Assembly: GCA_039028975.1 (NCBI GenBank)
Contig: JBCCHB010000074.1
Span: 1 to 64,000 of the forward strand
Reading direction: 5' to 3'
Length of the DNA: 64,000 bases
Source of the DNA: JAHBNG01 sp039028975
GTDB lineage: Bacteria; Chloroflexota; Anaerolineae; Caldilineales; Caldilineaceae
In this document: positions 24,509 to 33,087 of the stretch, in pieces
Layout: each line of letters opens with the position of its first letter
How positions within the stretch are numbered: the stretch's first letter is position 1
Translations under genes and position numbers: made by a program
The notes under the pieces: model-generated
What the model was told of the DNA's origin: nothing
The model's input: the letters and a program-made list of their open reading frames with translations, nothing else
Databases searched by the model: none

Positions 24509-26116
24509 ATGCAGGTTCCGATTCGGCAGATAGTGCTATGGGTAGTCGGTGGCATTTGCGTGGGCTGGGGTAGTGCTCACTTAACCGCTAAGCTAGCCAT
24601 AGACTGGTCTTCTTTCAATGTGGTTGGTGTAGGCTTTCTGCCGACAGTGCCTATCTGGTTGTGGGGGGCACTCCTCCTTTTTTGTGGTGGGCTGCTTATT
24701 CTAATGGGTGCTATGCCAAATTTTGCAGACCATACCAAGCTGACTTCCCCAAAGGTTTCCGCTTCAGAAACAGAAATTTTGCCTCAAAGTGCTACGCCTG
24801 AAAGTACTACATCAGAAAACCCTTCCCTTCAAAAAATTTCACGTCACAATGGTTCCGTCCCAGAAGATATATCAGCCCGCGCCATAGTCACCCGAAACAC
24901 CTTTCCGCAGAGTACGTCTTTTCCAGATTCATTTAGTCGCGCGCCAGTTGAACCTCATGCCAAAGAGGCCATTACGGACCCAGCACTAGCTGAAGATACA
25001 CAACCGATTCATGAGGTTCCTCAAGCACAGTCGAAAAAAATAAACGGACATCGCCCGAAGAAAATTGAACCAAAGATCGTTGCTATTGGGGGAGGAACGG
25101 GTATGCCCCAATTGCTGCGCGGTTTGCGCCATTACTCAAATCACATTACAGCGATTGTCACAGTGGCCGACGATGGTGGTAGCAGCGGGCGGCTACGCAA
25201 TATGGGAATTTTGCCACCCGGCGACTTTCGCAATAATATTGCTGCGCTAAGCGAGTCAGAAGATCTAACGACACGCCTTTTCCAATACCGCTTTCCAAGA
25301 ATTGATAGTATAACCGGCGATGAAGATAAGACCGGTCTAGCAGGTCATAATTTTGGCAACATTTTCATTGCTACAATGGCTGCCGTCACTGGAAGCTTCG
25401 AATCCGGTCTTGCTGAGAGTAGCCGCGTGTTAGCTGTTCAGGGCCGGGTTCTTCCAAGTACATTAGAACAGGTCGTCCTTTGTGCTGAAGTTCGCCGGGC
25501 AACAGATAAGGATGGTAACAGTCAGGATGGCGAAAGCCAAGAGGTTGAGAGCCAAGACGAGTTTCTACTTGTGGAAGGGGAAAGTCGCATTCCAGATGCC
25601 CATGGAAAGATCCTGCGAGTCTTTCTAAAACCTGAACAGATTCGCGCCTATCCTGAGGCAATTCGTGCCATATTACAGGCCGATCTGATTATTGCAGGGC
25701 CTGGTAGCTTTTTTACTAGTGTCATACCCAATCTGCTGGTGCCCGATGTACGTGAGGCCATCCTTGCATCAAGCGCGCCGAGCGTCTATATCTGCAATAT
25801 CGCCACCCAACCGGGCGAGACAGACCACTATGATGTCTCCGAACATATGTTACAGCTCTATCGTCACGCCGGCCAAGCCTTTACGGCCGTACTGGCAAAC
25901 GATAACTACAACCTTGATACAGTTCCCTCTCCAACGAGTCAATGGGTGACCTTGCCCAGGAATCACGCGCCCGGTCCCATATCGGATACGATCCGCAGTA
26001 CACCTATCCAGTATCATCTCTTTACAGGCGATCTTGTCTCTGATACAAATCCAACTGTACATGATCCCAAAAAGCTATCACAAAGGGTCTTTGAGATCTA
26101 TCAATCATTGACATAA
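24509..26116 (+). CDS. yvcK: Membrane-anchored YvcK/GlmR-family protein
   Basis: This 535-residue protein has two N-terminal transmembrane segments (about residues 5-22 and 45-68), a Ser/Thr/Pro-rich linker of about 110 residues and a CofD-like Rossmann domain. The domain has IVAIGGGTGMPQLLRGL, VTVADDGGSSGRLR, PPGDFRNNIAAL, GHNFGNIFIAT and IAGPGSFFTSVIPNLL. YvcK/GlmR proteins bind UDP-GlcNAc and set carbon flow to the cell wall. A charged insert lies near residue 355 (DGNSQDGESQEVESQDE). The start at 24509 is taken because the upstream extension overlaps the MIP18 gene; it begins 16 bases after that gene. The window also carries glmS from the same pathway. Confidence 0.92.
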   Translation: MQVPIRQIVLWVVGGICVGWGSAHLTAKLAIDWSSFNVVGVGFLPTVPIWLWGALLLFCGGLLILMGAMPNFADHTKLTSPKVSASETEILPQSATPESTTSENPSLQKISRHNGSVPEDISARAIVTRNTFPQSTSFPDSFSRAPVEPHAKEAITDPALAEDTQPIHEVPQAQSKKINGHRPKKIEPKIVAIGGGTGMPQLLRGLRHYSNHITAIVTVADDGGSSGRLRNMGILPPGDFRNNIAALSESEDLTTRLFQYRFPRIDSITGDEDKTGLAGHNFGNIFIATMAAVTGSFESGLAESSRVLAVQGRVLPSTLEQVVLCAEVRRATDKDGNSQDGESQEVESQDEFLLVEGESRIPDAHGKILRVFLKPEQIRAYPEAIRAILQADLIIAGPGSFFTSVIPNLLVPDVREAILASSAPSVYICNIATQPGETDHYDVSEHMLQLYRHAGQAFTAVLANDNYNLDTVPSPTSQWVTLPRNHAPGPISDTIRSTPIQYHLFTGDLVSDTNPTVHDPKKLSQRVFEIYQSLT

Positions 26117-26531
26117 ATTTCGCCCTGCATTGTTCAGCCCCTTACAAGTCATCGCAACTTTCCTCCAATGTATGTGTTATCATTCCAAGAGCTGCTACGG
26201 TGAGCCTGAAAAATATCGTCCGCAACTATGCCATAATAAGGCAGTTCCGCAAAAGTTGCACACGTGGCTGGACGTGCACAGGGCGTGTTCTCTGGACGGT
26301 TGTGTATGATTTTTACACGATTGCTCAAGAAGTTCAGTACTAGTTAATAGACCAAGCACCTCTTTCCAAACGGAAGTGAGTATAATGCGAATTCAAATGA
26401 ATATCGCAACTCATCAAAATATTTTGATAAAATGCTACTGGCAATCTATAAGGCTGAGTAGCTATTTTTTAGAATGGCCTTAGGCTATGTGAATATGGTC
26501 TGTGGCTTGGCAAATAAGGACAAATTCTAAA
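26117..26531. other. Spacer upstream of fabF
   Basis: No gene is seen in these 415 bases. At 26363-26384 a reversed family A left end is present (TTTCCAAACGGAAGTGAGTATA), without a recognisable partner end. The region is AT-rich towards fabF and should contain its promoter, but no clear -35/-10 pair is assigned. An AAGGA lies 14 bases before the chosen fabF start. Confidence 0.45.
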
Positions 26532-27857
26532 ATGATAAATCAAACAAATGGCCATGTTGCCAGCAATGGAAGTAGCAACGGGAATGGCAACGGATTCATG
26601 CGGCACGTTAATCGAGTTGTCATTACAGGGTTAGGTGCAATTACACCTGTTGGTTTGACGGTCGATGATGTTTGGGATTCCGTTACCAATGGTCGCTCTG
26701 GCATTGGGTACATTTCTCGATTTGATCCGAGTGAATTGCGTACTCATGTAGCTGGGGAAGTACATGGATTTAAGGCCTCTGACTATATGGATAGGAAGGA
26801 GGCTCGGCGAGCTGATCCCTTTATTCAATTCGCTTTGGCAGCCACCAGGGGCGCTGTAGAAGACTCTGGAATTGACTTTGCAGAAGAAGATCCAGCCAGA
26901 GTGGGCGTTATCGTTGCCAGCGCAACAGGTGGACTTCAGACGACGATTGAAAATGAAAAGCTAGCGGTGGCCAAAGGGTTGACACGCGTCAATCCATTTT
27001 TTATTCCAAATATGCTTATTGATAGTGCTGCAGGTAAGATCGCCATCGAGTATAATCTACATGGGCTCAATCATAGCGTTGTCAGCGCGTGTGCTAGTGG
27101 CACTTCTGCTTGTGGTGAAGCGTTTGAAGTAATTCGGCGTGGCGATGCTGATGCCATGCTCGTTGGTGGCTCTGATGCAGCTTTGGTTGACACCATCTTT
27201 GCTGGCTTTGACATTATGGGAGCACTAAGCCGCTCAAACGAGGATCCACAAAAAGCTTGTCGCCCCTTTGACGTTGACCGAGATGGGTTTGTAATGAGTG
27301 AAGGCAGTGCAATGTTGATGATGGAGAGCGAGGAGCATGCACTAGCTAGAGGCGCCAAAATCTATGCAGAAGTCATTGGGTACGGCAGCAGCGCAGATGC
27401 CTTCAGTATGTCCGCACCCCACGAAAAAGGCCGGGGGGCCATCGATTCCATGAAGATGGCGCTTGGCAAAGCCGCTGATTTTGGTATTGGCCCTGAGAAT
27501 GTCGACTACATCAATGCCCACGGCACAGCAACCAGGCTTAACGATAAGGGCGAAACCCTAGCCATTAAGCGTGTCTTTGAGGAGCACGCATATAACCTGA
27601 CAATCAGTAGCACCAAGAGTATGACTGGCCACTTGCTTGGAGGTGCTGGCGCATTAGAGACATTGCTCTGTGCCAAGATCATTGAGAATGGCCTCATCCC
27701 ACCAACTATCAATCTTGAGAACCCCGATCCTGATTGTGATTTAGACTATACCCCCCTCAAAGCTAAAGAGGCAGAAGTCAATGTTACGCTGAGCAACAGC
27801 TTTGGTTTCGGTGGGCATAACGCAACAATCATGTTACGCAAATATTCTGGCGAATAA
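26532..27857 (+). CDS. fabF: 3-oxoacyl-[acyl-carrier-protein] synthase II
   Basis: This 441-residue condensing enzyme elongates fatty acids by condensing malonyl-ACP with acyl-ACP. The Cys-His-His triad is seen in SACASGTSACGEAFE, INAHGTATRLNDKGE and KSMTGHLLGGAGALE. The conserved start VVITGLGAITPVG is preceded by about 25 residues rich in Asn/Gly/Ser (NGHVASNGSSNGNGNG), absent from typical FabF. Starts are possible at 26532 (AAGGA upstream) or 26598. fabH follows 45 bases downstream and has a comparable low-complexity extension, so the two are an operon. Confidence 0.95.
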   Translation: MINQTNGHVASNGSSNGNGNGFMRHVNRVVITGLGAITPVGLTVDDVWDSVTNGRSGIGYISRFDPSELRTHVAGEVHGFKASDYMDRKEARRADPFIQFALAATRGAVEDSGIDFAEEDPARVGVIVASATGGLQTTIENEKLAVAKGLTRVNPFFIPNMLIDSAAGKIAIEYNLHGLNHSVVSACASGTSACGEAFEVIRRGDADAMLVGGSDAALVDTIFAGFDIMGALSRSNEDPQKACRPFDVDRDGFVMSEGSAMLMMESEEHALARGAKIYAEVIGYGSSADAFSMSAPHEKGRGAIDSMKMALGKAADFGIGPENVDYINAHGTATRLNDKGETLAIKRVFEEHAYNLTISSTKSMTGHLLGGAGALETLLCAKIIENGLIPPTINLENPDPDCDLDYTPLKAKEAEVNVTLSNSFGFGGHNATIMLRKYSGE

Positions 27858-27902
27858 TTGGTTGAGCAATTGACTGATTCATGCTGTTTCAATGGAGGAA
27901 AC

Positions 27903-29387
27903 ATGAGCGAGATTCATCAGCCCAACGACGGGCAAGAGAATAATCGAAGAATGAATCAAGCGTCTTCATCGGGTGGTTCATCAAATAATGCATCAAATGG
28001 TACATCAAATAGTGGCTCAAATGGTACCACTCCTTCACAGAATGGTGCGAACCTAGATCTCTTTCAGCGTCTCTTTGGCAGTAACGATTTTGAGCAGGAT
28101 TTAGAGCAGAAGCTAGACAATGGGATGGTGGACGCCCAGGAGAATCTACTAGACGATGCCGCAGTTGGCATGGGACAGATCTACGCCCAAATTGTTGGTT
28201 GGGGTTCGTATGTACCGGAAAAGGTAATCAAGAATCAGGATCTAGAGCAGATTGTTGACACCAGCGATGATTGGATACGCGCACGAACCGGTATCGAAGA
28301 GCGCAGGGTTGTTGTTGATCCCCATGAGACCACTGGGGTTATGGCTATTAAAGCCAGCCGTGAGGCGCTGGCAGTAGCTGATGTTCCAGCGAGTAAGATT
28401 GATCTCATCATCTGTGCCACCAGTTCTCCCGAACACATCTTTCCCTCCACAGCCTCCATTGTGCAAGATTCATTAGGTGCTGTCAATGCCGGCGCCTATG
28501 ATTTAAGCGCAGCTTGTTCCGGTTTTGTTTATGCCTTATCCACAGCGCGCGGCCACATTTTGGCAGGCGATGCTGAATATGTCCTGGTAATTGGCTCAGA
28601 AACCATGAGCCGATTAGTTGATTGGACGGATCGAAATACGTGTGTACTCTTTGGCGATGGAGCGGGTGCACTGCTCCTCGCTGCCAGCGACGTGCCCGGG
28701 GGTGTCACGGCCGTTGATTTAGGAAGCGATGGTTCCGGAGCCAATTCATTGATTATTCCTGCTGGTGGTAGTGCCATGCCTGCAAATCTAGAAACGGTAA
28801 GTACAGGGAGCCACTTCATCCGCATGGATGGACGAGCAGTCTTTCGTTTTGCTACCCGGACTATCGCGTCCTCAACGCGCAAAGTGCTGGCCAAGAGCGG
28901 GTTATCGATTGATGATGTTGATATGGTGATCCCCCATCAAGCCAACCTCAGAATCATCCATAACAGTGTACAGAAGCAGCTTAAGATCCCTAAAGAAAAA
29001 ATCTTTGCTAATGTGCAAAAATATGGCAATACCTCTGCGGCCAGCATTCCAATAGCCCTCTGTGAAGCGATAAGCGAAGGAAAAATTAAACCAGATGACA
29101 ATCTTGTACTGGTTGGCTTTGGCGGTGGGCTAACCTGGGCGGCGTGCACAGTCAAGTGGTGCGTGCCCGTAGATGAAACGCGTTCAAGCAACTGGTGGAC
29201 GAATACACGTCATGCAGCGGAATATCGAGCTGCCGCGGCACGCAGCATGATCCGGCGAGCCGTGCGCTGGATCTCTGGGTCTATTGCTGTCGAACTGCAA
29301 GAACGCTCACTGAAGAATGCAAACCGAACATCCCACGAATCAAATGAGATGACCCGTCAAGAGGATCCAGTATCCAAAGACGAATAG
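27903..29387 (+). CDS. fabH: Beta-ketoacyl-ACP synthase III with long N- and C-terminal extensions
   Basis: This is a 494-residue condensing enzyme that starts fatty acid chains from acyl-CoA. The catalytic core (about residues 95-425) has SWGSYVPEKV-like IVGWGSYVPEKVIKN, Cys in LSAACSGFVYAL, His in VIPHQANLRI and Asn in KYGNTSAASIP. Usual FabH is about 320-330 residues. Here there is an 80-residue Asn/Ser/Gly-rich then acidic N-terminus and a 70-residue charged, Arg-rich C-terminal tail (AAEYRAAAARSMIRRAVRW). GGAGG precedes the ATG at 27903. It is co-transcribed with fabF. Confidence 0.93.
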   Translation: MSEIHQPNDGQENNRRMNQASSSGGSSNNASNGTSNSGSNGTTPSQNGANLDLFQRLFGSNDFEQDLEQKLDNGMVDAQENLLDDAAVGMGQIYAQIVGWGSYVPEKVIKNQDLEQIVDTSDDWIRARTGIEERRVVVDPHETTGVMAIKASREALAVADVPASKIDLIICATSSPEHIFPSTASIVQDSLGAVNAGAYDLSAACSGFVYALSTARGHILAGDAEYVLVIGSETMSRLVDWTDRNTCVLFGDGAGALLLAASDVPGGVTAVDLGSDGSGANSLIIPAGGSAMPANLETVSTGSHFIRMDGRAVFRFATRTIASSTRKVLAKSGLSIDDVDMVIPHQANLRIIHNSVQKQLKIPKEKIFANVQKYGNTSAASIPIALCEAISEGKIKPDDNLVLVGFGGGLTWAACTVKWCVPVDETRSSNWWTNTRHAAEYRAAAARSMIRRAVRWISGSIAVELQERSLKNANRTSHESNEMTRQEDPVSKDE

Positions 29388-29450
29388 AAAAGTAGGGAAA
29401 ATTGAGAATCAGTAGAGGATGCTATGCATCTGTAACTAAGCGCAACCACC

Positions 29451-29536
29451 TATAGTGAACTCTGTTTGAAAACGGTAGTTGCTTTTCTCTTGTAGAAGTC
29501 ATCGGAAACTACCGTTTTCAATCCAACCGCACTTAA
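29451..29536 (+). repeat. Interspersed hairpin repeat, family A, copy 5
   Basis: Outer end TATAGTGAACTCTG; arms TTGAAAACGGTAGTT (29466-29480) and AACTACCGTTTTCAA (29507-29521); 26-base loop (29481-29506). Its loop orientation is the same as in the copy at 39899. It lies 63 bases after fabH and 3' to it. Confidence 0.9.
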
Positions 29537-29617
29537 GGACGAGGCTGGATTCGATCAATAGAATCGCCGCTGTCTACGTCAGAACCGTTGCGATCTACCG
29601 AAAATAGATTGAAAAGA

Positions 29618-29644
29618 AAAAGCCGCTGGATCCCAGCGGCTTTT
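29618..29644. terminator. Bidirectional intrinsic terminator
   Basis: AAAAGCCGCTGG and CCAGCGGCTTTT form a 12-base stem (8 G/C-rich pairs plus A/T pairs) around a three-base loop, with a T-tract on each strand. It serves the plus-strand fabF-fabH transcript and possibly minus-strand transcription from the mrp side. Confidence 0.85.
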
Positions 29645-29699
29645 CCACATCCAATCACCCAAAAGGAGAAAACTAAAAACACCCAAAAAGGAGAAATCA

Positions 29700-29786
29700 A
29701 TGAGAACAACAAAGGAGAGTATTGCTCTCTATACTGTTAATCGCTGCTACACAATAGATCCTTCGCGGGTTTTGAAAATTGGATAA
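29700..29786 (+). CDS. Possible 28-codon small ORF with strong ribosome-binding site
   Basis: An ATG follows AAGGAGAAATCA, an unusually good Shine-Dalgarno match, and a 28-codon frame (starting MRTTKESIALYTV, ending SRVLKIG) runs to TAA. The segment ACCCAAAAGGAGAAA is present twice in tandem (29658-29671 and 29681-29696), giving two Shine-Dalgarno copies. No family is recognised. It could be a leader peptide or simply a chance frame. It lies after the terminator and is convergent with mrp. Confidence 0.25.
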   Translation: MRTTKESIALYTVNRCYTIDPSRVLKIG

Positions 29787-29804
29787 AATAGGTCATCTCT
29801 GATG

Positions 29805-30632
29805 CTACATACTCTCCTCTTCCAAAGCCTTGATGACCCGTTCTGCTATCTCTTGAAAGACCAAAACCTGCAAAGCATCTGGCTGCTCTTCAATTAGCGG
29901 ATGCCCGGCGTCAATGCCTTGGCTGATGGCAATATCCATAGGGACTCTGCCTAGGAGTTCAATCTCTGCACTATCGATCTGCCAACTCTTGTCACTGCGA
30001 TGAAAAACTTCTATGGGTTCATCACAGTGGGGGCAGGTCAAATAGCTCATGTTTTCAACAATACCGAGAATCCTGGCCCCGGCTTCTCGGAACAGACCAA
30101 CGGAGCGCTCGGCATCCATGAGCGAAAGATCCTGGGGAGTCGTTACAATCACAACCCCATCAATTTGGACACTTTGCAGAAGGGACTGTTGGGGCTCTCC
30201 CGTACCCGGCGGCAGGTCTATGATGAGGTAATCCAATCCATCCCAAATCACATCACAGAGGGTCTGTAGGATAATTGTTCCAGCCGTTCGTGGATCGGGC
30301 GTAATGGGATCTTTAGACCCCATGACCAGACCGATGGACATCATTTTTAGACCAAAGCGCTCTAATGGTTGAATATACGGTTTGGCATCCGCTCGTGCAA
30401 TTGGCACGTACCCTTGTCTAGATTTCTGCCGTCGAACACCCAACATGAGAGGAACATTCGGGCCGTAGAGATCCCCGTCATAGAGGCCTACTTGTGCCCC
30501 TCTTTGGGCTAAGGCCAAGGCCAGATTAACAGACGTTGTCGTCTTCCCTACACCACCTTTTCCACTTGCTACCGCAACAACTTTGGCAACACCTGGAAGC
30601 ATTCGTTTGGGCACTGGAATTTGGGATAACAT
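29805..30632 (-). CDS. mrp: Mrp/NBP35-family iron-sulfur carrier ATPase
   Basis: This 275-residue cytosolic P-loop protein carries [4Fe-4S] clusters to apoproteins. It has a deviant Walker A SGKGGVGKTTTSVNLALAL, DGDLYGPNVPLML, LPPGTGEPQQSL and the cluster-binding CPHC (in NMSYLTCPHCDEP). It lacks the N-terminal DUF59 domain found in many bacterial homologues; a stand-alone MIP18 protein is encoded at 24031-24492. No partner gene adjoins it. Confidence 0.95.
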   Translation of the reverse strand: MLSQIPVPKRMLPGVAKVVAVASGKGGVGKTTTSVNLALALAQRGAQVGLYDGDLYGPNVPLMLGVRRQKSRQGYVPIARADAKPYIQPLERFGLKMMSIGLVMGSKDPITPDPRTAGTIILQTLCDVIWDGLDYLIIDLPPGTGEPQQSLLQSVQIDGVVIVTTPQDLSLMDAERSVGLFREAGARILGIVENMSYLTCPHCDEPIEVFHRSDKSWQIDSAEIELLGRVPMDIAISQGIDAGHPLIEEQPDALQVLVFQEIAERVIKALEEESM

Positions 30633-30821
30633 CGGGTTCTATCCAACCTCCCGGCATAGGTAAATCACTTGGTCATACAATGTACTACAGTGTATTCTAA
30701 ATTAGAAACGACCAATCATAGGTGCGATTTGTAACCGCACGCTAGAAAATGAGTCGCCGGTCACGTTTGCCTAGCTAAAAACAGCACCTACGTATTGTTG
30801 CAAGACTTCGCTTACACTGCA

Positions 30822-30992
30822 TTACCCTCTTGGACGCCCTGTAATAAAGAATCGATAACAGCAAAAGAAGAAGATCGTCAGGCTTAGTGCGGCCCAACCA
30901 AATTCTCCCACCTGTACTTGTTGGATTGTGCGGAAAAGGGCTATGATGCCTATTCCTAGATAAGCATATTTGAAAAGTTGATGAACATTCAT
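30822..30992 (-). CDS. Small two-helix membrane protein
   Basis: This 56-residue frame begins MNVHQLFKYAYLG, four bases after the aldolase/dehydrogenase stop. It has two predicted transmembrane stretches (LGIGIIALF and AALSLTIFFFCCYRFF) and ends RPRG. No family is recognised. The tight spacing and hydrophobic pattern suggest a real gene translated from the same mRNA, though its ribosome-binding site is weak. Confidence 0.5.
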   Translation of the reverse strand: MNVHQLFKYAYLGIGIIALFRTIQQVQVGEFGWAALSLTIFFFCCYRFFITGRPRG

Positions 30993-30996
30993 AAAA

Positions 30997-33060
30997 TTAC
31001 CGTAGATACGCTCCTGCAACGCCACCATCAACAGTTAAGGCCCCACCTGTAGTCCGGCTGGCCCGTGGACCGGCAAAGAAACTAACTGCCTCGGCAATAT
31101 TTTCCGGGAAGATATTGACCTTTAACGTGGTACGCTGTCGATAAAATTCATCCAGTTCTTCTGGCTTAATGCCATAGTTTGCCGCCCTGGCATCACGCCA
31201 GCCCCCTTCCCAAATACCACTGTCCTGGAGAACACCATCTGGCAATACAGAATTGACGCGAATGCCCACGGCCCCTCCCTCTTCAGCCAAGCAGCGAGCC
31301 ATATGCATCTCGGCAGCCTTTGCGGCACTGTAAACTGAAGCATTCTTGCCGGCAAAGACGGCATTTTTGCTAGCAATGAAGATAAGGCTCCCTCCAATGC
31401 CCTGTGCCTTAAAGTGCTTAAAGGCAGTGCGAGCGACGAGGAAATATCCTGTATTGAGGATCGACATGGTCCGATCCCAATCTGCCAACGATGTTTCGTC
31501 AATGGGGGCACTAAAGGCAATTCCTGCGTTATTTACAACCACATCCGCACCACCATAGGCCAAAGCACCCTGCTGGAAGGCTTGCTCTACTGCATCCTCA
31601 CTGGTTACATTGCAATGAATGGCAATAGCGCGTCCCGGGCCGTGCTTTTGGCAAAGCTCGTCCGCCACCATTTGGGCACCCTCTAAATTTACATCCAGAA
31701 TGGCAATATGCGCACCATCTTGGGCCAAGCGACGAGCAATAGCACGACCGATTCCGCTGGCGGCCCCCGTAATGACGGCCACCCGACCATCCTGCTCTGC
31801 TGGCGGTGGCTTTAGGCTCAACTTGTAGAGTTCTAGGGGCCAATATTCGATGTCAAAAGCCTCCTGTTCTGTCAGGCTATCAAAACGGCTTAGTGCTGTA
31901 CTGCCCTCGGCCACGGCAATAGCACGATGATAGAGTTGACGACTCACGTCTGCATGAAATGCCGTTGGGCCTGTGTTGATCATACCCAGGCCGGGAATGA
32001 GGATCACCCTAGGAGCTGGGTCGCGAAGCTGATCTCCTTCCGCACTGCACCGTTGAAAGTAGCCACGATATGCTTCTATAAATTGGGCCACGCCGTCGGC
32101 CAATGCTGTTTTGAGCGCATTTACTCCCTGGGAAGGCATCCAGGAGACGAAAAGGGGCTGTCGTTTTGTATGAACCAGATGATCCGGGCAGGCTGCTCCA
32201 ACTTGAGAGAGGTCGGCCGCTGAGGCTGTCCCCACAAACTTGAGCACTTTCTCACTGCTATCTGTGCAGAGAATGGCGGGTTGTTCCTGACTGACCAAAC
32301 CACGAACCAGGGGCAGTATCTGAGCAAAGATCGCCTCTCGCTCTTCAACAGGAAGTGCAGGAATATCCGCCCCGGGAAAGATCTGACGACCGTTGCGGCG
32401 GCTTTCGATAAAGTCTTCTGCCTCTTGAACGACTTTGATGGTTTGGTCATAACAGACTTGACATTCATCCCCCCAGGTAACTAAGCCATGTTTGCCCATG
32501 ACGACTAGATCTGCCTTGGGATTGGTGCGGATACCCTCACCAATCCACTTGCTGAGTGTGAAGCCAGGACGAATGTAATCGACCCAGACCATACGCTCCC
32601 CCCATAGCTCTCGGCAGAGCTCTTGTCCCCCTTCAGCACAGGCCAAACTGATAACTGCGTCAGGATGGGCATGGTCCACATGGCGAGCAGGTGTGAAAGC
32701 ATGAAGCAGCGTCTCGATGGATTGACGTGGCCGACCTTGAGCAAAGGTTGTATGGCTAAGATAAGCCACCATCTCTTCATCGCTCATCTCTTGCCTCTCC
32801 ATCAGAGGAGTGATCTCTTCCAGACGCAACCCAGCAAAGCCCCCCTCTTTGATGGTTGCCACATCGCTACCGGAACCCTTTACCCAAAGTACTTCAACCT
32901 CCCTGCCAAGGTGATCCGTTTCCATCAATTTCACACTGGTGTTACCACCAAAGATATTCACAACTGCCCGATCCGCACCCAGTAAGTTGCTGCGGTATAC
33001 CAGCCCCTCCAGTGCAGGAAGTTGTTGGAACGCACTATCGTTCCACAAATTTTGAGGCAT
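30997..33060 (-). CDS. rhaEW: Bifunctional rhamnulose-1-phosphate aldolase/short-chain dehydrogenase
   Basis: In this 687-residue fusion, the N-terminal class II aldolase/adducin-type domain (metal-site region HVDHAHPDAVISLACAEGG, MGKHGLVTWG) would split rhamnulose-1-phosphate into DHAP and lactaldehyde. The C-terminal SDR domain (VITGAASGIGRAIARRLA, VVNNAGIAFSAP, YSAAKAAEMHMARCLAEEGG with catalytic Tyr/Lys) would oxidise lactaldehyde. The architecture is the one named rhaEW in Bacillus. GGGAGAGA precedes the ATG. The other rhamnose catabolic genes are not in the window, so the exact sugar phosphate is inferred. Confidence 0.9.
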   Translation of the reverse strand: MPQNLWNDSAFQQLPALEGLVYRSNLLGADRAVVNIFGGNTSVKLMETDHLGREVEVLWVKGSGSDVATIKEGGFAGLRLEEITPLMERQEMSDEEMVAYLSHTTFAQGRPRQSIETLLHAFTPARHVDHAHPDAVISLACAEGGQELCRELWGERMVWVDYIRPGFTLSKWIGEGIRTNPKADLVVMGKHGLVTWGDECQVCYDQTIKVVQEAEDFIESRRNGRQIFPGADIPALPVEEREAIFAQILPLVRGLVSQEQPAILCTDSSEKVLKFVGTASAADLSQVGAACPDHLVHTKRQPLFVSWMPSQGVNALKTALADGVAQFIEAYRGYFQRCSAEGDQLRDPAPRVILIPGLGMINTGPTAFHADVSRQLYHRAIAVAEGSTALSRFDSLTEQEAFDIEYWPLELYKLSLKPPPAEQDGRVAVITGAASGIGRAIARRLAQDGAHIAILDVNLEGAQMVADELCQKHGPGRAIAIHCNVTSEDAVEQAFQQGALAYGGADVVVNNAGIAFSAPIDETSLADWDRTMSILNTGYFLVARTAFKHFKAQGIGGSLIFIASKNAVFAGKNASVYSAAKAAEMHMARCLAEEGGAVGIRVNSVLPDGVLQDSGIWEGGWRDARAANYGIKPEELDEFYRQRTTLKVNIFPENIAEAVSFFAGPRASRTTGGALTVDGGVAGAYLR

Positions 33061-33087
33061 TAATCTCTCCCAAATTAAGTTCCGTTT

